From positions 124,001 to 188,000 of the forward strand of contig NZ_NHOT01000001.1 of NCBI RefSeq assembly GCF_002197755.1: DNA of 64,000 nucleotides, written 5' to 3'. This stretch comes from Pedobacter sp. AJM. Lineage in GTDB: Bacteria; Bacteroidota; Bacteroidia; Sphingobacteriales; Sphingobacteriaceae. The translations under genes were made by a program, and so were the position numbers. The stretch's first letter is position 1. Every line of letters begins with the position of its first letter. The notes under the pieces were generated by a model. The model did not search any database and was not told where the DNA came from. It worked only from the letters and a program-made list of their open reading frames with translations. This document shows positions 36,193 through 45,396 of the stretch, one piece after another.

Positions 36193-36310
36193 AAGCTAAG
36201 CGAAAATAAAAGCAAAAAGCTGAAGGAATAAGTTAAAAATAAATAATTAGGTACAGGGTTGGAAGGTTGAAGGCCTAAGGTCTCTTATCTCACATCTCCT
36301 ATCTCAATAC
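36188..36310. repeat. Word-repeat tract between tdh and yebC
   Basis: The tract contains AGCTAAAAGCTAAGCG and AAAAGCTGAAGG words, then AGGTTGAAGGCCTAAGG, and TTATCTCACATCTCC with TATCTCAATAC directly before yebC. A complementary GGAGATATGAG word tract occurs at 16234-16260. Non-coding. Confidence 0.5.
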
Positions 36311-36316
36311 TAAAAC

Positions 36317-37045
36317 ATGGGAAGAGCATTCGAATTTAGAAAAGAAAGAAAATTTAAGCGTTGGGCCAAGATGGCCGTTCAATTTACGCGTATTGGTAAA
36401 GATATTGTAATGGCAGTTAAGGAATCCGGACCTCATCCGGAAACCAATTCACGTTTACGTACAGCCATGCAAAATGCGAAAGCTGTAAATATGCCAAAAG
36501 ACAGGGTAGAAGCTGCAATCAAGCGTGCATCTGATAAGTCGATGGCTAACTATGAGGAAATTGTATATGAAGGTTATGCGCCTCATGGTGTTGCGGTTTT
36601 AATTGAAACGGCTACAGATAATACCAACCGCACCGTTGCCAATGTGCGTAGCTATTTTAACAAAACTGATGGTTCCCTGGGTAAAACAGGTTCCCTGGAT
36701 TTTGTTTTCAGCCGCAAATCTGTTTTTCGCTTTGTTCCTGCTGAAGGTTTGGATTTGGAAGAACTTGAATTTGAATTGATTGATGCCGGTTTAGAAGAGT
36801 TATATGTAGAGGCTGATGAAGAAGGAAATGATATCGCGGTTGCACAGGGTGCTTTTGAAAACTTCGGTTCTTTGCAAAAAGCTTTGGAAGAAAAAGGAAT
36901 CGAACTGAAAAGTTCCAAATTAGAGCGTATTGCTTTATCACATCATGAAGTAACAGAGGAGCAGGCAGCTGATGTATTAAAACTGATTGATAAATTAGAG
37001 GAAGATGATGACGTTCAGGCGGTTTACCATAATATGGCTGAATAG
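36317..37045 (+). CDS. YebC/PmpR family protein
   Basis: The 242-residue protein has the invariant N-terminus MGRAFEFRKERKFKRWAKMA and later TDNTNRTVANVRSYF and GSLDFVF, typical of YebC/TACO1. The family was first called a DNA-binding regulator; recent work links bacterial YebC and mitochondrial TACO1 to translation of difficult (proline-rich) sequences. No DNA-binding domain in the usual sense is visible. Genes nearby give no further clue. A hairpin terminator follows. Confidence 0.92.
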   Translation: MGRAFEFRKERKFKRWAKMAVQFTRIGKDIVMAVKESGPHPETNSRLRTAMQNAKAVNMPKDRVEAAIKRASDKSMANYEEIVYEGYAPHGVAVLIETATDNTNRTVANVRSYFNKTDGSLGKTGSLDFVFSRKSVFRFVPAEGLDLEELEFELIDAGLEELYVEADEEGNDIAVAQGAFENFGSLQKALEEKGIELKSSKLERIALSHHEVTEEQAADVLKLIDKLEEDDDVQAVYHNMAE

Positions 37046-37059
37046 TAATTAATGATCAA

Positions 37060-37090
37060 GACCATATAGATTCTTAAAATCTATATGGTC
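37060..37090. terminator. Bidirectional terminator between yebC and the esterase gene
   Basis: GACCATATAGATT and AATCTATATGGTC are perfect 13-bp arms with a 5-nt loop, between convergent genes. Flanking T tracts are short, so termination strength is uncertain. Confidence 0.7.
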
Positions 37091-37097
37091 TGAAATT

Positions 37098-37877
37098 TTA
37101 TCTCTTATGTCCAAATAACCAAGGCAGCAAGCCTGGTTCGGCAAAAGCATTATCCCAACTGTTGTGGTTGGCATTTGGGTATAGCGTAAATTTTACTTCA
37201 TCGCCAACGGTTTTCAACCTTTCGGCAATGGCCATTGAAAAGGCCGGATCTACAATATCATCTTTTCCGCCGTGAAAAATCCAAAGGGGCACGTTTTGGT
37301 ATTTTTTAATGTTGTTGGTGTTATCGCCACCACAAATGGCAAAAGCTGCGGCAAATGTTCTTCGCTGTCTTCTCAGTAATTCATAAGTGCCCATTCCACC
37401 CATAGAGAGGCCACCAACATAGACTTGTTTTTTATCGAGAAACGGTTTTTTTAGAAAATCTTTTACCATCCCTTGTAAGGTCCGCATGGCCCGGGTTGGT
37501 TTGCCAGCTTCCACAAAACTAAACTTTCTTTTCCCTTTATCATTCGTTGTGATGTTTACATTGGCCCAGTAACTATCTGCAGGGCATTGTGGAAACACCA
37601 CAATTGCAGGGAAATTCTTCCTGATATCATCTCTCAGAAATAATCTGGCACCATGTGTTAATTGTTTTTCATTGTCGCTTCCGCTTTCGCCTCGACCATG
37701 CAATACAAATAAAACCGGATATTTTTGTGCGGGATTAAAGTTCTCAGGGAAGAGGATTCTGTAATGAATGGAGTCGCCTCTTTTGATAAAACTTCCATAC
37801 TCGTATTTCTTTAAATCCTGGGCATTTAAAAGAGGGAAACTGAAAATTAAACAAAGGGATAGGATAATCTTTTTCAT
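37098..37877 (-). CDS. Secreted alpha/beta hydrolase (carboxylesterase / PHB-depolymerase-like)
   Basis: From the ATG at 37877 the protein has 259 residues with a signal peptide (MKKIILSLCLIFSFPLLNA). The catalytic set is visible: nucleophile elbow GGLSMGGMGT, an acid in GGKDDIVDP, and His in NANHNSWDNAF. VLFVLHGRGESGSDNE precedes it. Relatives are called phospholipase/carboxylesterase or prolyl oligopeptidase-like and occur at the ends of PULs, where some remove acyl groups from glycans. It follows the GH3 gene but a terminator lies between them, so membership in the PUL is uncertain. Confidence 0.78.
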   Translation of the reverse strand: MKKIILSLCLIFSFPLLNAQDLKKYEYGSFIKRGDSIHYRILFPENFNPAQKYPVLFVLHGRGESGSDNEKQLTHGARLFLRDDIRKNFPAIVVFPQCPADSYWANVNITTNDKGKRKFSFVEAGKPTRAMRTLQGMVKDFLKKPFLDKKQVYVGGLSMGGMGTYELLRRQRRTFAAAFAICGGDNTNNIKKYQNVPLWIFHGGKDDIVDPAFSMAIAERLKTVGDEVKFTLYPNANHNSWDNAFAEPGLLPWLFGHKR

Positions 37878-37886
37878 CTGACAAAA

Positions 37887-37924
37887 ATAAAAAACCCTGA
37901 TCATTTTGCAATGGGTCAGGGTTT
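37887..37924 (-). terminator. Intrinsic terminator of the GH3 gene
   Basis: AAACCCTGA and TCAGGGTTT pair around a 15-nt loop. On the minus strand the stem is followed by TTTATTTTTG. It closes the PUL transcript 20 bases after the GH3 stop and leaves the esterase to read-through or another promoter. Confidence 0.8.
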
Positions 37925-37943
37925 AGTGAACCATTTGATTTCT

Positions 37944-40241
37944 TTATTTTAATGTAAAAGCAGCTTCTTTTACGTCTCTGGAATTGGTACCGATAAATAC
38001 TTTAAAATCTCCTGGTTCAGCAACAAATTTTAGTTCTGAATTGTAGAATTTCAAATCATTTTCTGAAATATTAAAGCTGATGGTTTTGCTTTCGCCGGCT
38101 TTTAAACTTACTTTCTGGAAACCTTTTAATTCTTTAACTGGGCGGGTAATGCTGCCCACCAGATCGCGGATGTATAATTGAACCACTTCTTTGCCATCAT
38201 ACTTTCCGGTATTACTCAAGGTAACCGATGCAGTAATTGATTTTCCTTTGGTTAAGGTGTTAGCACTTAATTTCACATCACTATAATCAAATGTGGTATA
38301 ACTCAAACCGAATCCAAATGGGTATAACGGATCATTACTCACATCTAAATAATTGGAACGGAATTTTTCAAACCATTTTCCTTCAGCCAGAGGACGTCCG
38401 GTGTTTTTATGTGCATAATATAACGGCACCTGTCCAACGTTTTGAGGAAAAGTGGTACTCAGTTTTCCTGAAGGATTAACTTTGCCGAACAATACGTCTG
38501 CGATGGAATTTCCGGCTTCACTTCCCGGGAACCAAACATTTAAAATGGCAGGGATATTTTCTTCTTCCCATTTCAATGCCAGTGGGCGGCCAGTGAACAG
38601 CACCAAAACAATTGGTTTTCCTGTTTTGGCTAAGGCTTTAAGTAAGTTCTTTTGTGTTTCCGGAATTTGGATATCCGTAACACTACTGCTTTCCCCTGTA
38701 AATTCAGAACCTTCGCCAAGAGTGGCAACAATGACATCGGATTTTTCGGCCACTTTTAAAGCTTCTTTAATCATTTCTGCTTCTGTGCGTCCATCCCGTT
38801 TATATGTAGGATTGTGCACATTTACATAACGGTGTTCCATGGCAGAATCGGCCAGAAAATTAGAACCACGAGCAGTTAAAATCCTGGCATCTTCGCCTAA
38901 GGCATTTTTTAATCCTTGTAATACGGTAACAGACTTATCAAACAAGGCAGCAACACTCCAGGTTCCATACATGTTCGCGGTGTTATCTGCCAGTGGGCCA
39001 ATTAAACCAATGGTACCTGATTTTTTTAAGGGCAGAATGTTGTTGTTGTTTTTAAGTAATACGAAACTTTCAGCTGAAATATCACGGGCTACCTGACGGT
39101 TTTCGGCGTTGAAAACATCTTTTTCGGCTCTTTCTGTACTTAAGAATTTATAAGGATCAGTAAATAAACCCAGTTTATATTTCGCCTGAAGGATTAAACG
39201 GCAGGCCCTGTTAATTTCATTGATGCTAACTTTTTTCTCTGCCAGTGATTTTTTTAACGTGCTTAAAAATCCTTCGCCAACCATATCCATATCAATGCCG
39301 GCATTCATGGCCAATGCAGATACCGTTTGTAAATCGCCCATTCCGTGCGCGATCATTTCAGGAATACCTGTATAATCGGTTACCACGAAGCCTTTAAAAC
39401 CCCATTGGTTGCGTAGAACATCAGTCATTAACCATTTGCTTCCGGTAGCCGGGATACCATCAACTTCGTTAAATGAAGCCATGATACTGGCTGCACCGGC
39501 ATCTACAGCTGCTTTATAAGGAGGGAAATATTCATTATACATCCTTACCTTGCTCATATCAGTGGTATTGTAATCTCTGCCTGCTTCAGCTGCTCCGTAT
39601 AAAGCATAGTGTTTTACACAAGCTAAAATTTCATTGTTGGCTTGTAACCTGCCCTGATAGCCTTTTACCATGGCTGCTGCAATTTTTGAACCGAGGTAAG
39701 GATCTTCACCACTACCTTCAGAAATCCGGCCCCAGCGTGGATCGCGTGAAATATCTACCATAGGGGAGAAGGTCCAGTTAATACCGCTTGCACTGGCTTC
39801 AATGGCTGCAATTCTGGCTGTTTTTTGTACCAGATCCATATCCCAGATACAGCTAACGCCTAATGGAATTGGGAAAACAGTGTTATAGCCATGAATGACG
39901 TCCATACCAAAAAGTAATGGAATTTTCATTCTGCTCTGTTCTACCGCAACCTTTTGTACCGCTTTGATTTTTTCTACACCTTTGATGTTGAACAAACCGC
40001 CTACCTGTCCGGCTTCGATTTTTTTACCAATGTCGCTGCTGTTGGCCTGTCCGGTAGTGATGTCTCCGGAACTTGGTAAATTCAGCTGCCCAATCTTTTC
40101 ATCAACTGTCATTTTCGACATGAGGTTGGTGATAAAGGTGTTCATCTTTGCCTCTTCGGGAGATACTGTTTTTTTGTTCTGTGCTGATGCGTTCAGCGCA
40201 AAGGAAGCTAATAAAATAATCAGGATTTTCGCTCTATTCAT
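37944..40241 (-). CDS. Glycoside hydrolase family 3 beta-glucosidase, exported
   Basis: The 765-residue protein has a signal peptide (ILIILLASFALNASA), the GH3 barrel (MTVDEKIGQLNLPSSGD, LLFGMDVIHGYNTVFPIPLG, DPRWGRISEGSGEDPYL) and the nucleophile Asp in GFVVTDYTG. The alpha/beta sandwich domain follows, and a C-terminal fibronectin III-like domain (KELKGFQKVSLKAGESKTI). The length and order match periplasmic BglX-type enzymes, which release glucose from the non-reducing end of beta-gluco-oligosaccharides. In this locus it would finish the degradation of oligosaccharides made by the GH144-like protein. Confidence 0.92.
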   Translation of the reverse strand: MNRAKILIILLASFALNASAQNKKTVSPEEAKMNTFITNLMSKMTVDEKIGQLNLPSSGDITTGQANSSDIGKKIEAGQVGGLFNIKGVEKIKAVQKVAVEQSRMKIPLLFGMDVIHGYNTVFPIPLGVSCIWDMDLVQKTARIAAIEASASGINWTFSPMVDISRDPRWGRISEGSGEDPYLGSKIAAAMVKGYQGRLQANNEILACVKHYALYGAAEAGRDYNTTDMSKVRMYNEYFPPYKAAVDAGAASIMASFNEVDGIPATGSKWLMTDVLRNQWGFKGFVVTDYTGIPEMIAHGMGDLQTVSALAMNAGIDMDMVGEGFLSTLKKSLAEKKVSINEINRACRLILQAKYKLGLFTDPYKFLSTERAEKDVFNAENRQVARDISAESFVLLKNNNNILPLKKSGTIGLIGPLADNTANMYGTWSVAALFDKSVTVLQGLKNALGEDARILTARGSNFLADSAMEHRYVNVHNPTYKRDGRTEAEMIKEALKVAEKSDVIVATLGEGSEFTGESSSVTDIQIPETQKNLLKALAKTGKPIVLVLFTGRPLALKWEEENIPAILNVWFPGSEAGNSIADVLFGKVNPSGKLSTTFPQNVGQVPLYYAHKNTGRPLAEGKWFEKFRSNYLDVSNDPLYPFGFGLSYTTFDYSDVKLSANTLTKGKSITASVTLSNTGKYDGKEVVQLYIRDLVGSITRPVKELKGFQKVSLKAGESKTISFNISENDLKFYNSELKFVAEPGDFKVFIGTNSRDVKEAAFTLK

Positions 40242-40267
40242 TATATGTGTTTTTTATTCTTTTAAAA

Positions 40268-42022
40268 TTAATCTACTTTCTTTACCGTTGTTTTCTCTGA
40301 AACGCCATTTTCGTTGATGGCTTCAATTGAAAAGTAGTAGGCTTTCTGGCTATCCATTGCCTTAAACCAATATTCATTAAAATCATGGATCATGATGCAG
40401 TTATACAATTTATCTGGCGCTGTTCCATAATACAAGTTGTAGGCAAAAGCATTGTCAACAGGTTCCCATTTAGTGTAAGCACTACGTTTATCTTTTTCAG
40501 TTCTTAATACCACTAGATTTTCAACTGCTGATGGCTTTTTGCCGTTTCCATTTCCGAAAACACGTAAACCGCTTATGGCAAACTTTCCGGTGGGCATATG
40601 GATATTGACCATTTTGATAAACCTGGTTTTAACCGGTTTCTGAAGTTCGATGTAATCATGAGGCACATCCTTTTTGTTTTTGCTTTTATCAACCAGCATG
40701 GTCCACTTCTTTCCGTCAGTTGAAGAAAGAATCTGGTATTGGTGATAAATACCAATTTGTTTACCTATAAACGTGGCATCCTGATCAGCATAATTAATCT
40801 GAATGGCATTAACAATGGCCAGGCTGCCTAAATCAGTTTGAATCCATTCACCTTTATTCGCTGTTCTGGCGCTCCAATAGGTTTTAATACTTTCATCAAC
40901 TGCATTGTTGGCGTAGAAGCTACCCAGTGTAGAAGAAACCATCACGGGCTTTTTATAATTGATCAGCATCCAGCCTGGTCCGGCAGGGCCATTTTCTTTT
41001 CTTTCAGCTGGAAGATATAGCGGATAATCTCCAAATGCGGTATTCGTCCACATCACGTCATCCTTGTCAAACCCTGTTGGCCAGATGCCCATCCGGCGTT
41101 CCCAGGTATTTTTAACGCAGATGATGCTGGTGGAAATGTGCCAATAATTTTTAGCATTATCCTGAAAGGTGGCACCATGACCTGCACCTCTTGAAAACCC
41201 ACCACCTTTATAACTTAAGGGGTCAGATTGTGGTGTAAACTGCGTATCGTAAAATAAAGGTTTGCTTCCTACCACCACACCATCAGAATACCCGCTGAAT
41301 TCTGTTCCCGGCGCACCATATTGAAAGTAATATTTGCTATTGTGCTTGGTCATCCAGGCACCTTCGGCAAAAGGATCTAAAAAAGTATTATCCATATATT
41401 CTCCAAATCGTTGCCAGCCATACCGCCAGCTTTCGAGTAAATACATGGGCGTTCGTGTTCCTTTAGGTTTAAAGGTTTTTCGGTCTAATTCTACACCATA
41501 CATCGGGTAATTATTACTGCTGCCGTTGTACATGTAAAATTTGCCATCATCATCTGTAAAAAAGGAAGGATCCCATCCGCCAATTTCCAGCGAATCAACC
41601 AGCGGAAACCATTTATTGCCTTTGGGGTCAGTGCTTCCCCATAAAGTGAAGTTTTTGGTATAGGTACTGCCGAAGACGACCATGGTATCACCTACAATGC
41701 CTACGCCTGGGGCACAAAGCTCATCTTTGGTTTTATTCCACGGGCGAAGAAATTTGCGTTCTACAAATTTCCAGTTCAGCATATCGGGACTGTGCCAGTA
41801 ACCCCATTGGTTGGTACTGAAGAGGTAAAAGTCGCCTTTGTAATTTACAATTACGGGGTCGGCTGTGGCACGGTGTTTTCCCCATTTGGTAAAATCTTCA
41901 ATAGGAGTGTAACCATAATCAACATTGATGGGGTTACAATAGGTTTTTTGCTGAGCATAAATGCGATAGCTATTGCAAAACAGCGCTGTAATTACAAATA
42001 TTTTGAATAAATGTTTAGCCAT
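40268..42022 (-). CDS. GH43-like five-bladed propeller protein with F5/8C and Fn3 domains
   Basis: The 584-residue protein has a signal peptide (HLFKIFVITALFCNSYRIYA). It has a family 43-type propeller (about residues 25-330): RATADPVIVNYKGDFYLFS carries the likely catalytic Asp, and WDPSFFTDDDGKFYMYNGS a second. A discoidin/F5-8 type C (CBM32-like) region follows (about 360-480, VDESIKTYWSARTANKGEWIQTDLG), then a fibronectin III domain (about 490-580). Activity is unknown; GH43 enzymes are mostly arabinofuranosidases and xylosidases. It lies 26 bases upstream of the GH3 gene in the same transcript. Confidence 0.82.
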   Translation of the reverse strand: MAKHLFKIFVITALFCNSYRIYAQQKTYCNPINVDYGYTPIEDFTKWGKHRATADPVIVNYKGDFYLFSTNQWGYWHSPDMLNWKFVERKFLRPWNKTKDELCAPGVGIVGDTMVVFGSTYTKNFTLWGSTDPKGNKWFPLVDSLEIGGWDPSFFTDDDGKFYMYNGSSNNYPMYGVELDRKTFKPKGTRTPMYLLESWRYGWQRFGEYMDNTFLDPFAEGAWMTKHNSKYYFQYGAPGTEFSGYSDGVVVGSKPLFYDTQFTPQSDPLSYKGGGFSRGAGHGATFQDNAKNYWHISTSIICVKNTWERRMGIWPTGFDKDDVMWTNTAFGDYPLYLPAERKENGPAGPGWMLINYKKPVMVSSTLGSFYANNAVDESIKTYWSARTANKGEWIQTDLGSLAIVNAIQINYADQDATFIGKQIGIYHQYQILSSTDGKKWTMLVDKSKNKKDVPHDYIELQKPVKTRFIKMVNIHMPTGKFAISGLRVFGNGNGKKPSAVENLVVLRTEKDKRSAYTKWEPVDNAFAYNLYYGTAPDKLYNCIMIHDFNEYWFKAMDSQKAYYFSIEAINENGVSEKTTVKKVD

Positions 42023-42035
42023 TATTCCTTCGTAA

Positions 42036-42437
42036 TTAATTAAAAATGGTGATTCTAGCGCAGCTGGAACAGCCTATCGCCATGCCACTTACACTGAGAC
42101 CGGTAACATGCGTACGATGTTCCCAGTAAACCCACATATCATGGGCACCTCCCGCAGAAGTTAATTTTACGGTATAGATGTCACTATTTTCAGGTATTTG
42201 TCCGATAACTGTTGCATTTGGCGTATTCGGAGCAATAAAAAAAGAATAAGTGCCACCACTGGTGTTGTTCTCTAACTGTACATAAATGCCGTCGCTGGTT
42301 GAATTGGTTGCGGTTACATTTACGGTAGCAAATTTTGCTTTTATTGTCTTATGTTTAACCTTTGGTAGGGTTGTAAAACTTGAGTTAAGGATTACGAATC
42401 CCATCATTGCTGTCAATATTAAAATTACTTTTTTCAT
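42036..42437 (-). CDS. Small exported protein of unknown function in the PUL
   Basis: I do not recognise this 133-residue protein. It has a signal peptide (MKKVILILTAMMGFVILNSSF), then a basic linker (KVKHKTIKAKF), and a beta-rich stretch with many Thr, Ser and Asn (TATNSTSDGIYVQLENNTSG), ending in GMAIGCSSCARITIFN with a CSSC pair that could form a disulfide. It lies 13 bases before the GH43-like gene and after the GH144-like gene, so it is clearly part of the operon. A carbohydrate-binding or assembly role is conceivable, but nothing proves it. Confidence 0.7.
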   Translation of the reverse strand: MKKVILILTAMMGFVILNSSFTTLPKVKHKTIKAKFATVNVTATNSTSDGIYVQLENNTSGGTYSFFIAPNTPNATVIGQIPENSDIYTVKLTSAGGAHDMWVYWEHRTHVTGLSVSGMAIGCSSCARITIFN

Positions 42438-42489
42438 GGTTTTTGAATTTAAGTTTAAATATATGATGGCTAAACATTTATATAGAATG

Positions 42490-43857
42490 CTAAGGTTTAA
42501 ACTGGAAATCGAGTTTTGTTAACCCTTTTTGTACGTCGGAGTTACTCATAAATAATTTCCATAATAAACCTGATCTGTAATTTTCGATCATTACCACCAT
42601 TGGCCCCTGATCGATGCCTAAATATCTTTTAGGATACCAGTTCTCACTTTCAGAAAAAGCATCATAGAAGCCATATTTACCCCAAACCTTATCACCTAAG
42701 TCTTCATAAAGATGGCGGATAACCTTCATTGATTCTTTTGGTGTATATGGGATGGATGAAATGGCTGCGGTAGGAGAGATTACCCCGAAATCTTCCTGTG
42801 GATTATGCGCAGCATAGCCTTTAACCGAGTAGCTTGCGGTTAATCCCCAGCTGTTTTCGCCATATCCTTTAAACTTCTCAGGATTAGCCACACAGTAATC
42901 ATGAATGGCAAGGGTATGGTTCACATTATTTTGCCAGTAATCGGCATAGCGGTCTTTTAAACCTTTAGGATTTAATCCGAGATAGGAATAATGTGCCCAG
43001 AATAATGGACCAACAGATTTTTTTTGTCCCTGATATTTCAATGTGAATGGATGACCATATACCTTAAAATCAGCTTTGATTGCGCCATTGTCGGCCCAGC
43101 CCTGATGATAAACTTCGGCAGGAACGGTATGGGTAGGTGATGCAGCTGCTAAAACATACATAATTAAACATTCATTATAGCCCTTAACAGGAAAGTTCAT
43201 TTCCCACTGGTATTCCGGCGACCAATGCCAGTATAGTACATTCTGGTTGCCGTTGCGGTACCAGTTGAAATCAATACCCTTCCAAAGTTCATCTGCTTTT
43301 TTTGCCAGGGCTTTATCTTCAGCAGATCCGTTTTTGTAATAAGCATCGATACAAATCAGTGCCTGAGCGACAAATGAAGTTTCGACTAAATCGCCTCCAT
43401 TATCTTTTTGTCCGAATGGACGCACTTTACCGGTTTCCCCGTAAAGCCAATGCGGCCAGGCGCCGTGGAAACGATCAGCCTTAGCTAGAAAATCAAGTAT
43501 TTTATTCAGGCGCGTTAAGCCATCATGTTTCGTTACATAACCCCTGTCTATTCCACTTAAAATGGCCATTAATCCGAAACCTGTTGCTCCTGTCGCTACC
43601 GTACTTTTGTCATTTTCAGGATAAATATTATCAACATGATAACGTTCTCTTCCCGCACCGGATGTAGGTTCGGCACCATCCCAAAAATATTGGAAGGTTT
43701 GTTTCTGAACAAGGTCTAAAAGTTCTTCATCAGAAAGATTTTTTTTAATGGTTTGCTGAGCACTATCATTGGTGTTTTCTTTTTGTGCACATGATGAAAG
43801 TGAAACCAGAAGGAGCGAGAAAATTAGGATGTGACGGATAAGGTAAGTTTTTAACAT
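42490..43857 (-). CDS. Glycoamylase-domain lipoprotein, GH144-like (putative endo-beta-1,2-glucanase)
   Basis: The 455-residue protein has a lipoprotein signal with lipobox LSSC followed by AQKE. The rest is the (alpha/alpha)6 Glycoamylase domain PF10091: QKQTFQYFWDGAEPTSGAGRER, ATGATGFGLMAILSGIDRGY, GAWPHWLYGETGKV, GGDLVETSFVAQALI, YHWSPEYQWEMNFPVKGYNECLI in shorter pieces, and NSWGLTASYSVKGY. The founder of GH144, which shares this domain, is an endo-beta-1,2-glucanase from Chitinophaga. Family membership is firm; the precise activity is inferred. It is probably anchored in the outer membrane or periplasmic side of it. Confidence 0.82.
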   Translation of the reverse strand: MLKTYLIRHILIFSLLLVSLSSCAQKENTNDSAQQTIKKNLSDEELLDLVQKQTFQYFWDGAEPTSGAGRERYHVDNIYPENDKSTVATGATGFGLMAILSGIDRGYVTKHDGLTRLNKILDFLAKADRFHGAWPHWLYGETGKVRPFGQKDNGGDLVETSFVAQALICIDAYYKNGSAEDKALAKKADELWKGIDFNWYRNGNQNVLYWHWSPEYQWEMNFPVKGYNECLIMYVLAAASPTHTVPAEVYHQGWADNGAIKADFKVYGHPFTLKYQGQKKSVGPLFWAHYSYLGLNPKGLKDRYADYWQNNVNHTLAIHDYCVANPEKFKGYGENSWGLTASYSVKGYAAHNPQEDFGVISPTAAISSIPYTPKESMKVIRHLYEDLGDKVWGKYGFYDAFSESENWYPKRYLGIDQGPMVVMIENYRSGLLWKLFMSNSDVQKGLTKLDFQFKP

Positions 43858-43864
43858 AGCGGTT

Positions 43865-43899
43865 TAAAAAAAAGGTTGCCAGATCATCTGGCAACCTTT
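43865..43899 (-). terminator. Strong terminator hairpin between susD and the hydrolase genes
   Basis: AAAGGTTGCCAGA and TCTGGCAACCTTT form a perfect 13-bp stem with a 3-nt loop, and on the minus strand it is followed by TTTTTTTT. It lies 14 bases after the susD stop and 8 bases before the start of the GH144-like gene. It should uncouple high susCD expression from that of the enzymes, by partial read-through. Confidence 0.9.
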
Positions 43900-43912
43900 A
43901 TCAACATTTTTA

Positions 43913-45385
43913 TTAGTAACCAGGATTCTGCGTGAGCAAGCCTCCGCTTAAATCAATTTCTGTTTGTGGAATAGGCCATACTTCATTTTTATTGGCTTTC
44001 CATCCTTTGGGGCCAAAAACCTGAAGTGCTCTTCCTTGTCTGATGACATCAAAATAACGATCGTTTTCCATTGCTAATTCAACTTGTCTCTCTTTCCATA
44101 TTGCATTGCGCAATGCGGTTTGATCAGTAGTAGTGACATCAGGTAAAATTGCAGTGTTTGAACCTCTCGCCCTTCTGCGTACTCTGTTTAAAGAAGTTAG
44201 CGCTTGTGCAGGGTTTCCCAATTCGTTCGAAGCTTCAGCATTCATTAAAAGTATATCAGAAAATCTCAATACCCTGAAATTTTGTTGAGCACCTTCGTTA
44301 AAACCAGAGATCCTCGTATTAAATGGAACATAAGATTTTTGATTGTAACGGTCATTCGGAACTGTAGTTGGTACTAAATCTCCTTGAGGCGTGGTTTCTC
44401 CTTTAAATAAGATAGTAGCATCTCTTCTTGGATCACCAGTTTCAAAAGCTGCAGCTAACTCTGCCGACGGTGTATTGAAACCCCATCCCATTACTCCAGC
44501 TACACCCTGAACCTGGCTGTATTGTGAGTTTGAAGCATCAGCATTGCTTTGCAACAATTCTGCCTGTACTTCGAATAAAGACTCAACACTATTTTCATTT
44601 TCAACCCTAAAACCTTTTTCAAAGTCAGGATATAAATCATAACCTAATCCCATTACCTGATTGGTTAGTGCAAGTACATCTGCCCATTTGTTTTGGTACA
44701 TGGCAACTTTAGCTTTCATACCAAGTGCTGCGCCTTTTGTAGCTCTCCCTAAATCTGCAGCACCGTATGATTGTGGTAATACAGCAGCGGCTTCTGTTAG
44801 GTCTTTTTCAATTTGAGCATATACCGCAGCTTTCTCAGCCTGTGGAATATTATACTCAGAGTTATCTTTAGGAACATTTAACCTAAGCGGTACTCTTCCG
44901 TAAGCCCTCACTAACCTAAAGTAAGAATATGCACGGATAAATTTAGCCTCAGCCAAATATCTGTCTTTAAGTGAAGCATCCATATTGATATTTGGTACAT
45001 TATCCAACACCTGGTTGCAAAGATTGATGTTTTGATACTGACCCGTCCAGAAATCTTGTAAAGTACCGTGAGTAGCAGTAACAGTGAACTGATCATACAG
45101 GTTAAAAAAGGTTGCATCTGTAGGCGTACTGCCTTTATCCGCCTCATCTGATCCTGTGCTTTCTATAGCAATGGCATTAAATGCTACATTGTTCCAGCTG
45201 CGAAGATTCGCATAAATAGCATTTACGCCTTTCAGTGCATCATCCTGGTTTTTCCAGAAGGTAACTGATGGCTGTTGTGCCTGGGGTGGTACATTAAGAA
45301 AGTCTTTTTTACATGAAGCTGTAAAGAGCAATGTGCTAAAAGCAAAGGCCAATACGCTCGATTGTATATTTATATTTTTTTTCAT
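43913..45385 (-). CDS. SusD/RagB-family outer-membrane nutrient-binding lipoprotein
   Basis: The 490-residue protein has a lipoprotein signal ending FTASC followed by KKDFLNVPPQAQ, the classical start of SusD-like proteins. TPR-like helices (AEAKFIRAYSYFRLVRAYGRVPL) and the C-terminal SusD motif (RFSDILLMNAEASNELGNPAQALTSLNRVR in shorter parts, WKERQVELAMENDRYFDVIRQG) are present. It forms a lid on the SusC channel and binds the glycan at the cell surface. It starts 11 bases after susC. Confidence 0.95.
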   Translation of the reverse strand: MKKNINIQSSVLAFAFSTLLFTASCKKDFLNVPPQAQQPSVTFWKNQDDALKGVNAIYANLRSWNNVAFNAIAIESTGSDEADKGSTPTDATFFNLYDQFTVTATHGTLQDFWTGQYQNINLCNQVLDNVPNINMDASLKDRYLAEAKFIRAYSYFRLVRAYGRVPLRLNVPKDNSEYNIPQAEKAAVYAQIEKDLTEAAAVLPQSYGAADLGRATKGAALGMKAKVAMYQNKWADVLALTNQVMGLGYDLYPDFEKGFRVENENSVESLFEVQAELLQSNADASNSQYSQVQGVAGVMGWGFNTPSAELAAAFETGDPRRDATILFKGETTPQGDLVPTTVPNDRYNQKSYVPFNTRISGFNEGAQQNFRVLRFSDILLMNAEASNELGNPAQALTSLNRVRRRARGSNTAILPDVTTTDQTALRNAIWKERQVELAMENDRYFDVIRQGRALQVFGPKGWKANKNEVWPIPQTEIDLSGGLLTQNPGY

Positions 45386-45396
45386 TTTGATGTCAA

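Noticed and set aside
38452..39096. Plus-strand open frames within the GH3 gene
   Set aside because: They are antisense to a strongly supported gene and show no recognisable domain.
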